From: Flavobacterium frigidimaris
GTDB lineage: Bacteria; Bacteroidota; Bacteroidia; Flavobacteriales; Flavobacteriaceae
Assembly: GCA_900129595.1 (NCBI GenBank)
Contig: FQWG01000026.1
Span: forward strand, 1-64,000
DNA: 64,000 bases
Direction of reading: 5' to 3'
The notes below the pieces were generated by a model that worked only from the letters and a program-made list of their open reading frames with translations, was not told the DNA's origin and did no database searches. Numbering within the stretch: the first letter of the stretch is position 1; every line of letters starts with the position of its first letter. Made by a program: the position numbers and the translations under genes. Positions 18,101-26,645 of this stretch are shown one piece after another.

Positions 18101-20263
18101 TTATTTTGCTCCAGGCGGACATTTTTCTTCGATAAATTTTATAAATGTATCTATTAAATGCTTTCTTGTTCCTTCTCCTTCATAAATAGAATGAGAACGA
18201 TTTGGGTAAACCATCAGATCAAACACTTTATCGTATTTTATAAATTCATTAATCAGGACTTCAGCGTTTTTGTAATGAACATTATCATCGCCAGTTCCGT
18301 GAATGTAGAGCAGGTTTCCCTTTAAATTCTTTGCATACGTTATGGGTGAAGCCTGAATATAGGCCGCTTCATTTTCATCTGGCAGCCCCATATAACGTTC
18401 TGTATAAATATTATCATAAAAGTGCTGATCTGTAACGGCCGCAATAGCTACGCCGGTTTTGTATATTTCAGGATACTGAAACATCAGGTTCAGGGTAACA
18501 GCACCGCCGCCGCTCCATCCGTGAACAGCAACTCTGTTGGTATCAATAAAATTCCATTTCAAAATTTCCTTTGCCGCCATCGCCTGGTCGCGGGTATTGA
18601 TAATTCCTATATTTTTATAAATTGACTTTCGCCATTTGGTTCCTTTTAATACCGGCGTTCCCCTGTTGTCCATCGCAATTCCAATATATCCTTTTGGAAT
18701 TAGCAAATCTATAAATCCGTTAAAATAAGGCATATCATTCGCTACGGAAGCCATTGGTTCTCCATAGACATAAAAAAATAACGGGTATTTTTTTGACGGA
18801 TCAAAATCAAGAGGTTTTGCCATAATTCCATCCATTCCAACACCATCAATAGTCGTCACTTTAAACTTTTCCAAAGAAAAATTACGGGCAGGTTTCGTAA
18901 AAACATCTGCTTCTTTTGGCAGTATTTTTTTATGTCCGGACAGTAAAACTAAGCGCGTATTTAAATCCCTGTTGATATTAGAATTGGTATGCCTGGCATA
19001 CGCACCGTCTGTAGAAAACTCATATTGATTAGTTCCTTCAAATATTTCAGGAGTTACTCTTTTTGTTTTACGGGAATTCAGATTTGTTTCATACAAATAG
19101 CGCTGCGTTGCATCTTTAGGACTTGCGATATAGTAAATTGATTTTGTTTTATCATTATAGGCTTTAAAATAAGCATCGAAATTTCCGGTTGTAACGAGTA
19201 CTTTTTTCTTTCCGTCAAGGCTGATTTTATAAATCTGCATCCAGCCATCAGCATCAGAACTCCATAAAAAAGCTTTGCCATTGTCTACAAACTGACACGG
19301 AAAACCATCATAAACTCCTGAGGAAATATCAAAAACATCGATCCACTGAGCTGATTTTTCCTGATAAATCAAATTTGCTTTTCCCGTTTGTGCATTGCAA
19401 TTGTAAATCGAAGCCTGATTTTGATGTCTGTTAAGCTGAATCACCATTACCGCATCTTTGGCAACCCACTCCATACGAACCAAATAATTATTATCAGGCT
19501 CTCCCGGAATATCCAGCCAATTTGTTTTTAAAGAACCAATATCAATAACCCCAATTTTTACAGATGACGGTTTTTCACCCGCTTTAGGATATTCTACAGG
19601 AACCACGAACGGATACAAAGCATCCGTGTTATTGATCATTAAATGAAATTTTGTCTCTGAAGCATCAACACGCCAATAGGCAATACTTTTTCCGTCAGGG
19701 CTCCAACGAAAACCGTCGCGAGCAGCAAGTTCTTCTTCATAAACCCAGTCAAAAGTTCCGTTGATTACCTTATCACTTCCATCTGTTGTCAAAGGAATTA
19801 TTTTACCCGAAGCCAGATTCTCCAAATAAATATTGTGTTTAGAAACGTAAGCAACGTTTTCATTATCATTAGAAAATTTAGCAAACATTAATGAAGACTC
19901 TTCTAAATTTGCACCTAATTTTCTTCCTTTTCCTGTAGCTAAATCAAAAAACCAGTAATCACCTCTGGTATTGGCTCTCCATACTTTTTTTGAATTGGTG
20001 TAAACCAGCACTTTTGTCTTATCCTGATTCCATACCAAATTTTCAATTGCTCCGCTGAAACCTGAATTTTTCAATTGCTGACCGGTTAAAACGGTCCTGT
20101 TTTCATTTAATTTATCAACATCATAAACGAGTACATTCTGATCTGAATTTACCCAGAATGAATGTGAATTAGGCAGCCATTTTAATTCATTAATATCAAT
20201 ACCTGTTTGGGCAAATAGACTTGTACAAACAAAAAAGAGCAGTAAAAAGTGTTTTTTAATCAT
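18101..20263 (-). CDS. S9 family dipeptidyl peptidase IV-like enzyme
   Basis: Exported prolyl oligopeptidase-clan enzyme of 720 residues with signal peptide MIKKHFLLLFFVCTSLFAQ. DPP IV removes N-terminal Xaa-Pro dipeptides. The eight-bladed propeller (about 30-450) contains DWVYEEE at 172-178, matching the double-Glu motif that anchors the free N-terminus in DPP IV. The hydrolase domain holds Ser584 (GWSGGGA), Asp659 (HGTGDDNVH) and His691 (NRSHSIYEG). It is the last gene of the operon, 6 bp after aminopeptidase P. The position argues that the operon handles Pro/Hyp peptides and not only free hydroxyproline. Confidence 0.94.
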   Translation of the reverse strand: MIKKHFLLLFFVCTSLFAQTGIDINELKWLPNSHSFWVNSDQNVLVYDVDKLNENRTVLTGQQLKNSGFSGAIENLVWNQDKTKVLVYTNSKKVWRANTRGDYWFFDLATGKGRKLGANLEESSLMFAKFSNDNENVAYVSKHNIYLENLASGKIIPLTTDGSDKVINGTFDWVYEEELAARDGFRWSPDGKSIAYWRVDASETKFHLMINNTDALYPFVVPVEYPKAGEKPSSVKIGVIDIGSLKTNWLDIPGEPDNNYLVRMEWVAKDAVMVIQLNRHQNQASIYNCNAQTGKANLIYQEKSAQWIDVFDISSGVYDGFPCQFVDNGKAFLWSSDADGWMQIYKISLDGKKKVLVTTGNFDAYFKAYNDKTKSIYYIASPKDATQRYLYETNLNSRKTKRVTPEIFEGTNQYEFSTDGAYARHTNSNINRDLNTRLVLLSGHKKILPKEADVFTKPARNFSLEKFKVTTIDGVGMDGIMAKPLDFDPSKKYPLFFYVYGEPMASVANDMPYFNGFIDLLIPKGYIGIAMDNRGTPVLKGTKWRKSIYKNIGIINTRDQAMAAKEILKWNFIDTNRVAVHGWSGGGAVTLNLMFQYPEIYKTGVAIAAVTDQHFYDNIYTERYMGLPDENEAAYIQASPITYAKNLKGNLLYIHGTGDDNVHYKNAEVLINEFIKYDKVFDLMVYPNRSHSIYEGEGTRKHLIDTFIKFIEEKCPPGAK

Positions 20264-20269
20264 GGTTTA

Positions 20270-21562
20270 TTACGTATTTATAAGCTGTTCTATTTCTATA
20301 ATTTCGATTGGTATTTCTTCAGATAAATTGATATTTCCGTTTTCTGTCAGTAAATAATCATTTTCTAAACGGCAGCCAATTCCTTCTTCACGAATATAAA
20401 TTCCGGGCTCACAAGTTAAGACCATTCCTTTTTCGAAAGGTTTTGAATACAAGCCAACATCGTGAACATCAAGCCCTAAATAATGTGCTGTTCCGTGCAT
20501 GAAATATTTTTTGTAAGCCGGTTTTTCAGGATCCTGAGAAGCTATTTCTTCTAAAGTAATCAATTTCAGTTTAACCAATTCTGCCTCGATCAGATTGGCC
20601 ATCTGCAATTCGTAATCTTTTGACAAAACGCCGGGTTTCAAAAACTTTGATCCTTCTTTTAAACAATACAAAACCGATTCGTAAACTTCTCTCTGACGTG
20701 CTGAGAATTTTCCGTTTACCGGAAGACAACGTGTGATATCTGAATTATAATTGGCATAACAAACACCAAAATCTACCAAAATCATTTCACCATCTTTACA
20801 AACAGAATCATTGGTATTATAATGAAGCGCACAGGCATTTTTTCCTGAAGCCACAATAGGTTTGAACGCATGGCGATTTCCTCCGTTTTTTATATATTGA
20901 TACGCCAGTTCTGCTTCTAATTCATATTCTTTTACCTCCGGTTTTACCGCTTTCAAAAGTCCTTTGAATCCTTTTACACTTATCGAAATTGCTTTTCGAA
21001 TCAAATCAACTTCTTCATCTGATTTTATTGGCCGTAAGTCTCGGGTAATTTTAGCCACACGCTCGTAGTGGTGCAATGGATATTTTTGTTTGCACCACTG
21101 AATCATTCGATCCTGACGCGTATTCATTTCTGAAGTTATTCTTTTGATGTGCTCGTTATGCCCTAAATAAATTGTATCTGCTTCAAAAGCAAAAAGCTGT
21201 ATCGTCTTTTCGAATTCATGAATCCATTTGACATTTTTAATTCCAGAAATAGCCGAAACTTTTTCTTTGCTCAAAAAATCGCCATCCCAAATCAACGTTT
21301 GTTCACTAACTTCTTTTACAAATAAAATGGCCCGGTTTTCTTCTTTAAAAGCATCCGGATAAAGCACTAAAATCGTTTCATCCTGTTCAATTCCTGACAA
21401 ATAAAACAAATCATTGTTTTGCGCAAAACCCATTACGTCATCTGCATTGTTAGGCATTACATCATTCGAAGTAAGGATTGCCAAACTGTTATTTTGCATT
21501 TTTGCTATAAACCGTTTTCGGTTATTTTCAAACAAAGAAACCGGAATTGAATCGTATCTCAT
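20270..21562 (-). CDS. pepP: Aminopeptidase P (Xaa-Pro aminopeptidase, M24B)
   Basis: Enzyme of 430 residues that removes the N-terminal residue when proline is second. An aminopeptidase P N-terminal domain (about 1-140) precedes the catalytic domain with metal ligands Asp264, Asp275, His360 (HGTAHYLGLDVHDVG), Glu385 and Glu400. There is no signal peptide, so it is cytoplasmic. It sits 3 bp from the upstream oxidase gene and 6 bp from the DPP IV gene, which indicates tight cotranscription. Its placement among hydroxyproline enzymes suggests it supplies free Pro/Hyp from imported peptides. Confidence 0.94.
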   Translation of the reverse strand: MRYDSIPVSLFENNRKRFIAKMQNNSLAILTSNDVMPNNADDVMGFAQNNDLFYLSGIEQDETILVLYPDAFKEENRAILFVKEVSEQTLIWDGDFLSKEKVSAISGIKNVKWIHEFEKTIQLFAFEADTIYLGHNEHIKRITSEMNTRQDRMIQWCKQKYPLHHYERVAKITRDLRPIKSDEEVDLIRKAISISVKGFKGLLKAVKPEVKEYELEAELAYQYIKNGGNRHAFKPIVASGKNACALHYNTNDSVCKDGEMILVDFGVCYANYNSDITRCLPVNGKFSARQREVYESVLYCLKEGSKFLKPGVLSKDYELQMANLIEAELVKLKLITLEEIASQDPEKPAYKKYFMHGTAHYLGLDVHDVGLYSKPFEKGMVLTCEPGIYIREEGIGCRLENDYLLTENGNINLSEEIPIEIIEIEQLINT

Positions 21563-21565
21563 ATT

Positions 21566-22801
21566 TTATAATTGAAACATTTTAGTATCTACAGAAGTTG
21601 TTTTGCCTGAAATAATCTCCGTGATTATTTTTCCTGTTGCCGGCGCGAGGCTTAAACCCATCATGGCGTGTCCGGTGGCAAAAGTCAAATTTACAACTTT
21701 TTTCGATCGGGTAATAATGGGCATTCCGGAAGGCGTACAAGGCCGGAATCCAAACCAGGTTTCTTTTTCTTCGGGCATTCCAATTTCCAATTCCGGATAA
21801 AAATCGTTGATACTATTTACAATTCCCTGCAGTCTGTTTTTATTGATTTTAGTATCTCCGGTATGGGTGATTTCCATAGTGCCTCCAAAACGAATATCAT
21901 TATTCATAGGGGTTACGGCAACTTTTCCTTCGCATAAAATAGACGGAATTGAAGGCTTATGGCTTTTATCTTTTAAAGTAAAACTGTATCCTTTTCCCGG
22001 TAAAATTGAAATCGAAATTCCAAGTTTTTTTGCCAGTGAAGGACTCCACGAACCGGCTGCCAAAATCACTTCGTCTGTGTCAAATGTACCTTTGTCCGTT
22101 ATAATTTTTGTAATTTTATTGTGGTCAAAAACAAAATCCTGTACCGTTGTGGCCGAATGGATTGCGACTTTTAAGTGTTCTAATTCCTTTTTAATAAACT
22201 GAAGGAATTTTTGAGGATACAAATGCGCATCACTTTTATAATGAACAGCTCCAAGAACATCCGTTTTTGTCCCTTTCTCTAATTTAGAAACGTCCGCTGC
22301 TGAAAGATAATCGACTTTCAAACCCAGCTTTTCAGCTTCTCTTCCTTCAAGAAACATTTCATGTCCCACTTTTTCTGTTTTGTACAACATCAAAAGCCCT
22401 TTCTCTTCATAGAAAAAAGAATTATTTTCTTTTGCAAAATCCTGATACAATTCTTTACTTAATAAAGATAAATCTCTTAATGCAGGCATTGCTTTTTCTA
22501 CATGTTTGGCATTCGCATGTTTATAGAACTGAAGCCCCCACTTGATTAAATCTGCATCTAATCTTGGTTTTACATAAAACGGACTTTGACTGTTAAACAT
22601 CCATTTCATTCCCTGGGCAATCATTCCGGGTTGCGCCAGCGGAATAATATGCGACGGCACAATCATTCCGGCGTTTCCATAAGAACAGCCGTCATCCATC
22701 TCCGACTGATCGAAAATGGTCACCTCATATCCTTCTTTGGCAAGATAATAAGCTGAACACAATCCTATTATACCTCCTCCAATTATACTTACTTTTTTCA
22801 T
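21566..22801 (-). CDS. FAD-dependent D-amino acid oxidoreductase, probable cis-4-hydroxy-D-proline dehydrogenase
   Basis: DadA/DAO-family flavoprotein of 411 residues. The N-terminal Rossmann motif is SIIGGGIIGLCSAYYLA (about 5-21) and the C-terminal FAD contact is ATGHAMMGLSLAPATGKII. In the hydroxyproline pathway such an enzyme oxidises cis-4-hydroxy-D-proline to pyrroline-4-hydroxy-2-carboxylate. The family alone would also allow D-alanine or other D-amino acids. The specific call rests on the adjacent 2-epimerase, deaminase-like and semialdehyde dehydrogenase genes. A terminator-like hairpin separates it from the epimerase gene upstream. Confidence 0.82.
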   Translation of the reverse strand: MKKVSIIGGGIIGLCSAYYLAKEGYEVTIFDQSEMDDGCSYGNAGMIVPSHIIPLAQPGMIAQGMKWMFNSQSPFYVKPRLDADLIKWGLQFYKHANAKHVEKAMPALRDLSLLSKELYQDFAKENNSFFYEEKGLLMLYKTEKVGHEMFLEGREAEKLGLKVDYLSAADVSKLEKGTKTDVLGAVHYKSDAHLYPQKFLQFIKKELEHLKVAIHSATTVQDFVFDHNKITKIITDKGTFDTDEVILAAGSWSPSLAKKLGISISILPGKGYSFTLKDKSHKPSIPSILCEGKVAVTPMNNDIRFGGTMEITHTGDTKINKNRLQGIVNSINDFYPELEIGMPEEKETWFGFRPCTPSGMPIITRSKKVVNLTFATGHAMMGLSLAPATGKIITEIISGKTTSVDTKMFQL

Positions 22802-22818
22802 TGAGACAGAATTAAAAA

Positions 22819-22856
22819 ATTCATTGAAGGAAATCTTATATTCCCCTTCAATGAAT
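22819..22856 (-). terminator. Intercistronic terminator-like hairpin inside the operon
   Basis: A perfect 12-bp stem (CCTTCAATGAAT with ATTCATTGAAGG) and 14-nt loop are followed on the minus strand by TTTTTT. The stem ends 17 nt before the ATG of the FAD oxidoreductase. It could attenuate expression of the downstream half of the operon or protect mRNA ends. Confidence 0.65.
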
Positions 22857-22874
22857 CTAAATTTTTAATAATTT

Positions 22875-23885
22875 TTAAATTACCTGAAAACCGTATGCAT
22901 ACGGATCATCAGTTTCATCGATCATAATGGTATTGTAGCCGTACACTTTTGCCCAGCCCTGAATGCTTGGTACAATTGCAGGAATTTCTCCAATACTGGT
23001 TTCTTCTACAGCTCTGCCAATAAATTTACTGCCAATATAACTTTCGTGAATAAAATCTTCACCTAATTTCAGTTTTCCTTTAGCGTGCAATTGGGCAATT
23101 CTTGCTGAAGTTCCGGTACCGCAAGGCGAACGATCTATGGCTTTGTCTCCATAAAAAACGGCATTTCTTCCTGATGACGACGGGTCTAAAGGTTCACCTG
23201 TCCATAACATATGTGTTACATCACGAATGGTATCATTTTGCGGATGGATAAAATAATCCGGATATTTTGCATTGATGCGCTTGCGGACTTCCTGACTGAA
23301 CTGAATTATTTTGCTTGCAGTAAAATTATGAATTCCGGAGAAATTTTCCTGCGGATCTACAATCGCATAATAATTCCCGCCATACGCCACATCAAAAGTA
23401 ATTTCGCCCAATTCAGGACAGTCAATAGTCAAACCTTCTGCTGCCAGATATGACTTTACATTGGTCAAACGTACCCAATCTACTTTTCCTAAAGTTTGTT
23501 GGTATTCGATATTAACCAAACCTGCCGGAGCTTCCATTTTTATTTTTCCGGGTATTTTTGGCGTTATCAAACCTTCTTCAATGGCAATTGTGATGGTGCC
23601 AATTGTTCCGTGACCACACATGGGCAGGCAACCGGAAGTTTCGATAAACAAAATTCCAAAATCATTCTCAGGATCGCTTGGCGGATACAGGATGCTCCCG
23701 CTCATCATATCATGACCGCGGGGCTCAAACATTAATCCTTTGCGAATCCAGTCAAATTCTTTTAAAAAATGCTGACGTTTTTCGCTCATATTAGCGCCTG
23801 TCAAATTGGGACCTCCGCCAGCCACAACTCTCACAGGATTTCCGCAAGTGTGTGCATCTACACAAAAAAAAGTTTTCTTTGCCAT
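22875..23885 (-). CDS. 4-hydroxyproline 2-epimerase (proline racemase family)
   Basis: Converts trans-4-hydroxy-L-proline to cis-4-hydroxy-D-proline, the first step of the catabolic route. It has 336 residues. Both catalytic thiols are present, Cys90 in MCGHGTIG and Cys255 in DRSPCGTGTSAR. Trans-3-hydroxyproline dehydratases of the same family have Thr at the second position, so epimerase or racemase is favoured. The start codon overlaps the stop of the aldehyde dehydrogenase gene by one base (TAATG on the minus strand), a sign of coupled translation. Proline racemase activity is the main alternative. Confidence 0.9.
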   Translation of the reverse strand: MAKKTFFCVDAHTCGNPVRVVAGGGPNLTGANMSEKRQHFLKEFDWIRKGLMFEPRGHDMMSGSILYPPSDPENDFGILFIETSGCLPMCGHGTIGTITIAIEEGLITPKIPGKIKMEAPAGLVNIEYQQTLGKVDWVRLTNVKSYLAAEGLTIDCPELGEITFDVAYGGNYYAIVDPQENFSGIHNFTASKIIQFSQEVRKRINAKYPDYFIHPQNDTIRDVTHMLWTGEPLDPSSSGRNAVFYGDKAIDRSPCGTGTSARIAQLHAKGKLKLGEDFIHESYIGSKFIGRAVEETSIGEIPAIVPSIQGWAKVYGYNTIMIDETDDPYAYGFQVI

Positions 23886-25498
23886 TATTTTACCTGAGAT
23901 TTTGTTTGAATATTATTTAGCGTTCTTAAAATTTGCAGTGGATTTTCGTTTTGTAATTCCGCAGGCAACAACTCATTTGGCCAATTCTGGTAACTAAATG
24001 GCCGCACCCAACGATTAACAGCATGAATACCAACTGCAGTAAATCTTGAATCGGAAGAAGCCGGATAAGGACCTCCGTGAATCATTGCCGGACAAACTTC
24101 GACTCCTGTAGGAACGCCATTAAAAATCAAACGCCCTACCCGGTTTTGCATTGCCGCAATCAATTTATTGTATTGCTTTAATTCATTCAGTTCTCCGATA
24201 ATCGTTCCTGTCAATTGTCCGTCTAATTGATTGATAATTTTCAGTAACTGCTCTTGATCGTCGCATTGTACCAGTATCGAAAATGGTCCAAAAACCTCAT
24301 GACTTAATGTTTTATTCTCTAAAAAGCTTTTACCGTCTACAGTCAAAATTTTCTGCACTCCATAATTAGCAGGTGCTCCACCTTGATACTCTGCAATTTT
24401 CGAAACCCCTTTTTGAGCCATCATAGTTGCAGTTCCTTCTTCAAAACTATTTTTCATTGAAGGATGCAACATACAAAACGGTTCTATTTTTTCAATGGCT
24501 TTTGCTAATTCTTCTGCAAATTTATTTAACTCAGCCCCTTTGATTCCAATTAACAAACCCGGATTGGTACAAAACTGACCTGCACCAAGGGTAATTGATC
24601 CTGCGTAAGCAGTTGCCCATTTTTGACTATTCATTGCTAATGCTTTAGGCAAAAACACAACAGGATTTACACTTCCCATTTCAGCAAACACCGGAATTGG
24701 TTCAGGTCGTTGTGCAGCAAGATCGAATAAGGCTCTTCCGGCACGAATACTTCCTGTGAAACCAACCGCTTTTACCAAAGGATGTTTTACCAAACTAGTG
24801 CCAAGCGTTGTTCCGCCTCCTACAAGATTAGAGAAAACTCCTTCGGGCATATTTGTTTTTTGTGCTGCTTTAAGGATTGCCGAAGCAACCATCTCACCTG
24901 TACCCACATGCATCGAGTGACTTTTTACAATTACAGGACAACCCGCAGCCAAAGCCGAAGCTGTATCTCCGCCCGCTGTTGAAAATGCAAACGGAAAATT
25001 ACTTGATCCAAAAACCACAACAGGTCCTAAGGGCACCAGCATTTTGCGTAAATCTTCTTTTGGAGCCGGAACTCTCTCCGGTATTGCAGTATCAATTGCA
25101 GCCTGAACCCAGCTCCCTTCGGCAAGCATTTGAGCAAATGAACGCAACTGACCAACCATTCTGCCGCGTTCCCCCTCTGACCGACCCATCGGGAATCCGG
25201 ATTCACTGCAATACTGTACTAACAAATTATCTCCTAAAGCTAAAACTTCATCTGCAATAGCGTTCAAAAAATTAGCTTTTTCAAGGCCGGAACAATTTTT
25301 ATAAGTTCCAAACGCCTGATGAGCCAACGTAACAGCCTCTTCTATTTCGTCCTGAGTTGCTTCTGTAAAGACCCAGGGATTTTCGATATCTAACTGCGGA
25401 TTATATGTTTTGAATTTTTTTTCTCCTGCGGCTTTAAGTTTACTTCCCACATAATTTTTTCCTGTAATCATATTTTCTTTTTTGTTTTTTGAATCCAT
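23885..25498 (-). CDS. Aldehyde dehydrogenase, probable 2,5-dioxopentanoate (2-oxoglutarate semialdehyde) dehydrogenase
   Basis: NAD(P)-dependent ALDH of 537 residues counted from the first ATG. A start at the tenth codon (25471) is equally plausible. The catalytic Cys310 lies in GQFCTNPG and the general base Glu273 in FAEMGSVNPV. GFTGSIRAGR (about 246-255) belongs to the nucleotide-binding region. In this pathway the enzyme oxidises 2-oxoglutarate semialdehyde to 2-oxoglutarate, the last step. The assignment depends on the family branch (KGSADH-like) and on the one-base overlap with the epimerase gene. Confidence 0.87.
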   Translation of the reverse strand: MDSKNKKENMITGKNYVGSKLKAAGEKKFKTYNPQLDIENPWVFTEATQDEIEEAVTLAHQAFGTYKNCSGLEKANFLNAIADEVLALGDNLLVQYCSESGFPMGRSEGERGRMVGQLRSFAQMLAEGSWVQAAIDTAIPERVPAPKEDLRKMLVPLGPVVVFGSSNFPFAFSTAGGDTASALAAGCPVIVKSHSMHVGTGEMVASAILKAAQKTNMPEGVFSNLVGGGTTLGTSLVKHPLVKAVGFTGSIRAGRALFDLAAQRPEPIPVFAEMGSVNPVVFLPKALAMNSQKWATAYAGSITLGAGQFCTNPGLLIGIKGAELNKFAEELAKAIEKIEPFCMLHPSMKNSFEEGTATMMAQKGVSKIAEYQGGAPANYGVQKILTVDGKSFLENKTLSHEVFGPFSILVQCDDQEQLLKIINQLDGQLTGTIIGELNELKQYNKLIAAMQNRVGRLIFNGVPTGVEVCPAMIHGGPYPASSDSRFTAVGIHAVNRWVRPFSYQNWPNELLPAELQNENPLQILRTLNNIQTKSQVK

Positions 25499-25552
25499 AC
25501 TTTACCATTCTTAAAAGAAGAAAAATGCAAAAGCAATGCGATCCACCTGTGA

Positions 25553-26467
25553 TTACAAATTTTTATAATCCGGCAATTCCGGTCTCGACTCTAATGATCT
25601 GGCAATAATTCCTAAAACATGTTCTCTTTCAGCTCCACGAAGCGGCAATCTTGGCGCACGAACATTTTCTGTTCCAATTCCTGTTGCTACTTCTGCAAGC
25701 TTGATATTCTGAACTAAAAAAGAAGTGATATCTAATTCTAACAAAGGCAAAAACCATCTGTATATTTTCAGCGCTTCATCAATTCGGCCTGCTTTGGCCA
25801 ATTTGTAAATCGCAACGGTTTCTCTCGGAAAAGCATCTACCAAACCTGAAACCCATCCGTGAGATCCCATCAATAAACTTTCTAAAGCCAGTGTATCTAC
25901 TCCTGATAATATCTTTAAACGATCTCCAAAACGGTTGATCATTCTTGTAACATTCGAGATATCCCTTGTCGATTCTTTTACGGCCTGAATATTATCGAAT
26001 TTCAAAAGTTCTTCAAACATATCCAGCGAAACTTCAATTTTATAATCAACTGGATTATTGTAAACCATTATTGGAAGTGAAGTATTTTTAGCTACTTCAG
26101 AGAAAAAAGTGACTGTTTCATAATCAGAAGCTTTATAGCGCATTGGAGGCAGCATCATCAATCCTTTTGCTCCATCCTGTTCTGCTTTATTGGCTGCCAG
26201 GATTGCTCCGCGGGTAGTTTGTTCCGCAATATTCATTATCACCGGTACCCGATTGTTGACCATGCTAACAGTGCCTGTAACCAACTCTCTTTTTTCTTCT
26301 TCTAAAAGTGTGCTGGCTTCTCCCAAGGTTCCGCCAAGAATTATTCCTTCAACGCCTGCGTCTAATTGTGCTTTTAAATTTACCTCAAACATTCTGAAGT
26401 CTAATTTGTCATCTGCAGTAAATTTTGTCGTTACTGCCGGCATTACGCCTTTCCATTGAATACTCAT
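25553..26467 (-). CDS. DHDPS/NAL family aldolase-like enzyme, probable pyrroline-4-hydroxy-2-carboxylate deaminase
   Basis: TIM-barrel class I enzyme of 304 residues from the preferred ATG at 26467 (MSIQWKGVMPAVTT). An in-frame ATG at 26491 would add eight residues. The Schiff-base lysine is Lys164 (AVKEST) and the conserved tyrosine is Tyr136 (VYNNP). In hydroxyproline catabolism this family converts pyrroline-4-hydroxy-2-carboxylate to 2-oxoglutarate semialdehyde with release of ammonia. Lysine biosynthetic DapA is less likely here because of the gene neighbourhood. It is the first gene of the minus-strand operon and divergent from the AraC-type regulator. Confidence 0.87.
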   Translation of the reverse strand: MSIQWKGVMPAVTTKFTADDKLDFRMFEVNLKAQLDAGVEGIILGGTLGEASTLLEEEKRELVTGTVSMVNNRVPVIMNIAEQTTRGAILAANKAEQDGAKGLMMLPPMRYKASDYETVTFFSEVAKNTSLPIMVYNNPVDYKIEVSLDMFEELLKFDNIQAVKESTRDISNVTRMINRFGDRLKILSGVDTLALESLLMGSHGWVSGLVDAFPRETVAIYKLAKAGRIDEALKIYRWFLPLLELDITSFLVQNIKLAEVATGIGTENVRAPRLPLRGAEREHVLGIIARSLESRPELPDYKNL

Positions 26468-26488
26468 AATATTGATTTTAATTATGAC

Positions 26489-26554
26489 CAAAATTATTTA
26501 TATTGAACAAAGCAGGAGACTTGTAAATTACCTTAAAATGATATTATTTTACCA
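26489..26554 (-). promoter_or_regulatory. Candidate AraC-type operator pair and -7 box for the hydroxyproline operon
   Basis: AAATTACCT (26525-26533) and ATTTTACCA (26546-26554) are direct half-sites 21 bp apart. The minus-strand box TAATTTTG (26489-26496) matches TAnnTTTG completely, ends 29 bp before the first half-site and lies 22 bp from the ATG at 26467. No -33 TTG is seen at the normal 19-bp spacing. Confidence 0.62.
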
Positions 26555-26587
26555 CATATATAACATTTACGCAAAAAATTAACCAAT

Positions 26588-26623
26588 ATATTACCATTTT
26601 CTTATTGAAATAAAATATATTTG
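26588..26623 (+). promoter_or_regulatory. Candidate promoter and operator half-site of the AraC-type gene
   Basis: TATATTTG at 26616-26623 matches TAnnTTTG and lies 22 bp before the ATG. A further ATATTACCA half-site (26588-26596) starts 42 bp, twice 21, from the one at 26546 and would overlap the -33 region of this promoter. That suggests autoregulation. Confidence 0.5.
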
Positions 26624-26645
26624 AAGTAACTAACCCAACCAACCC

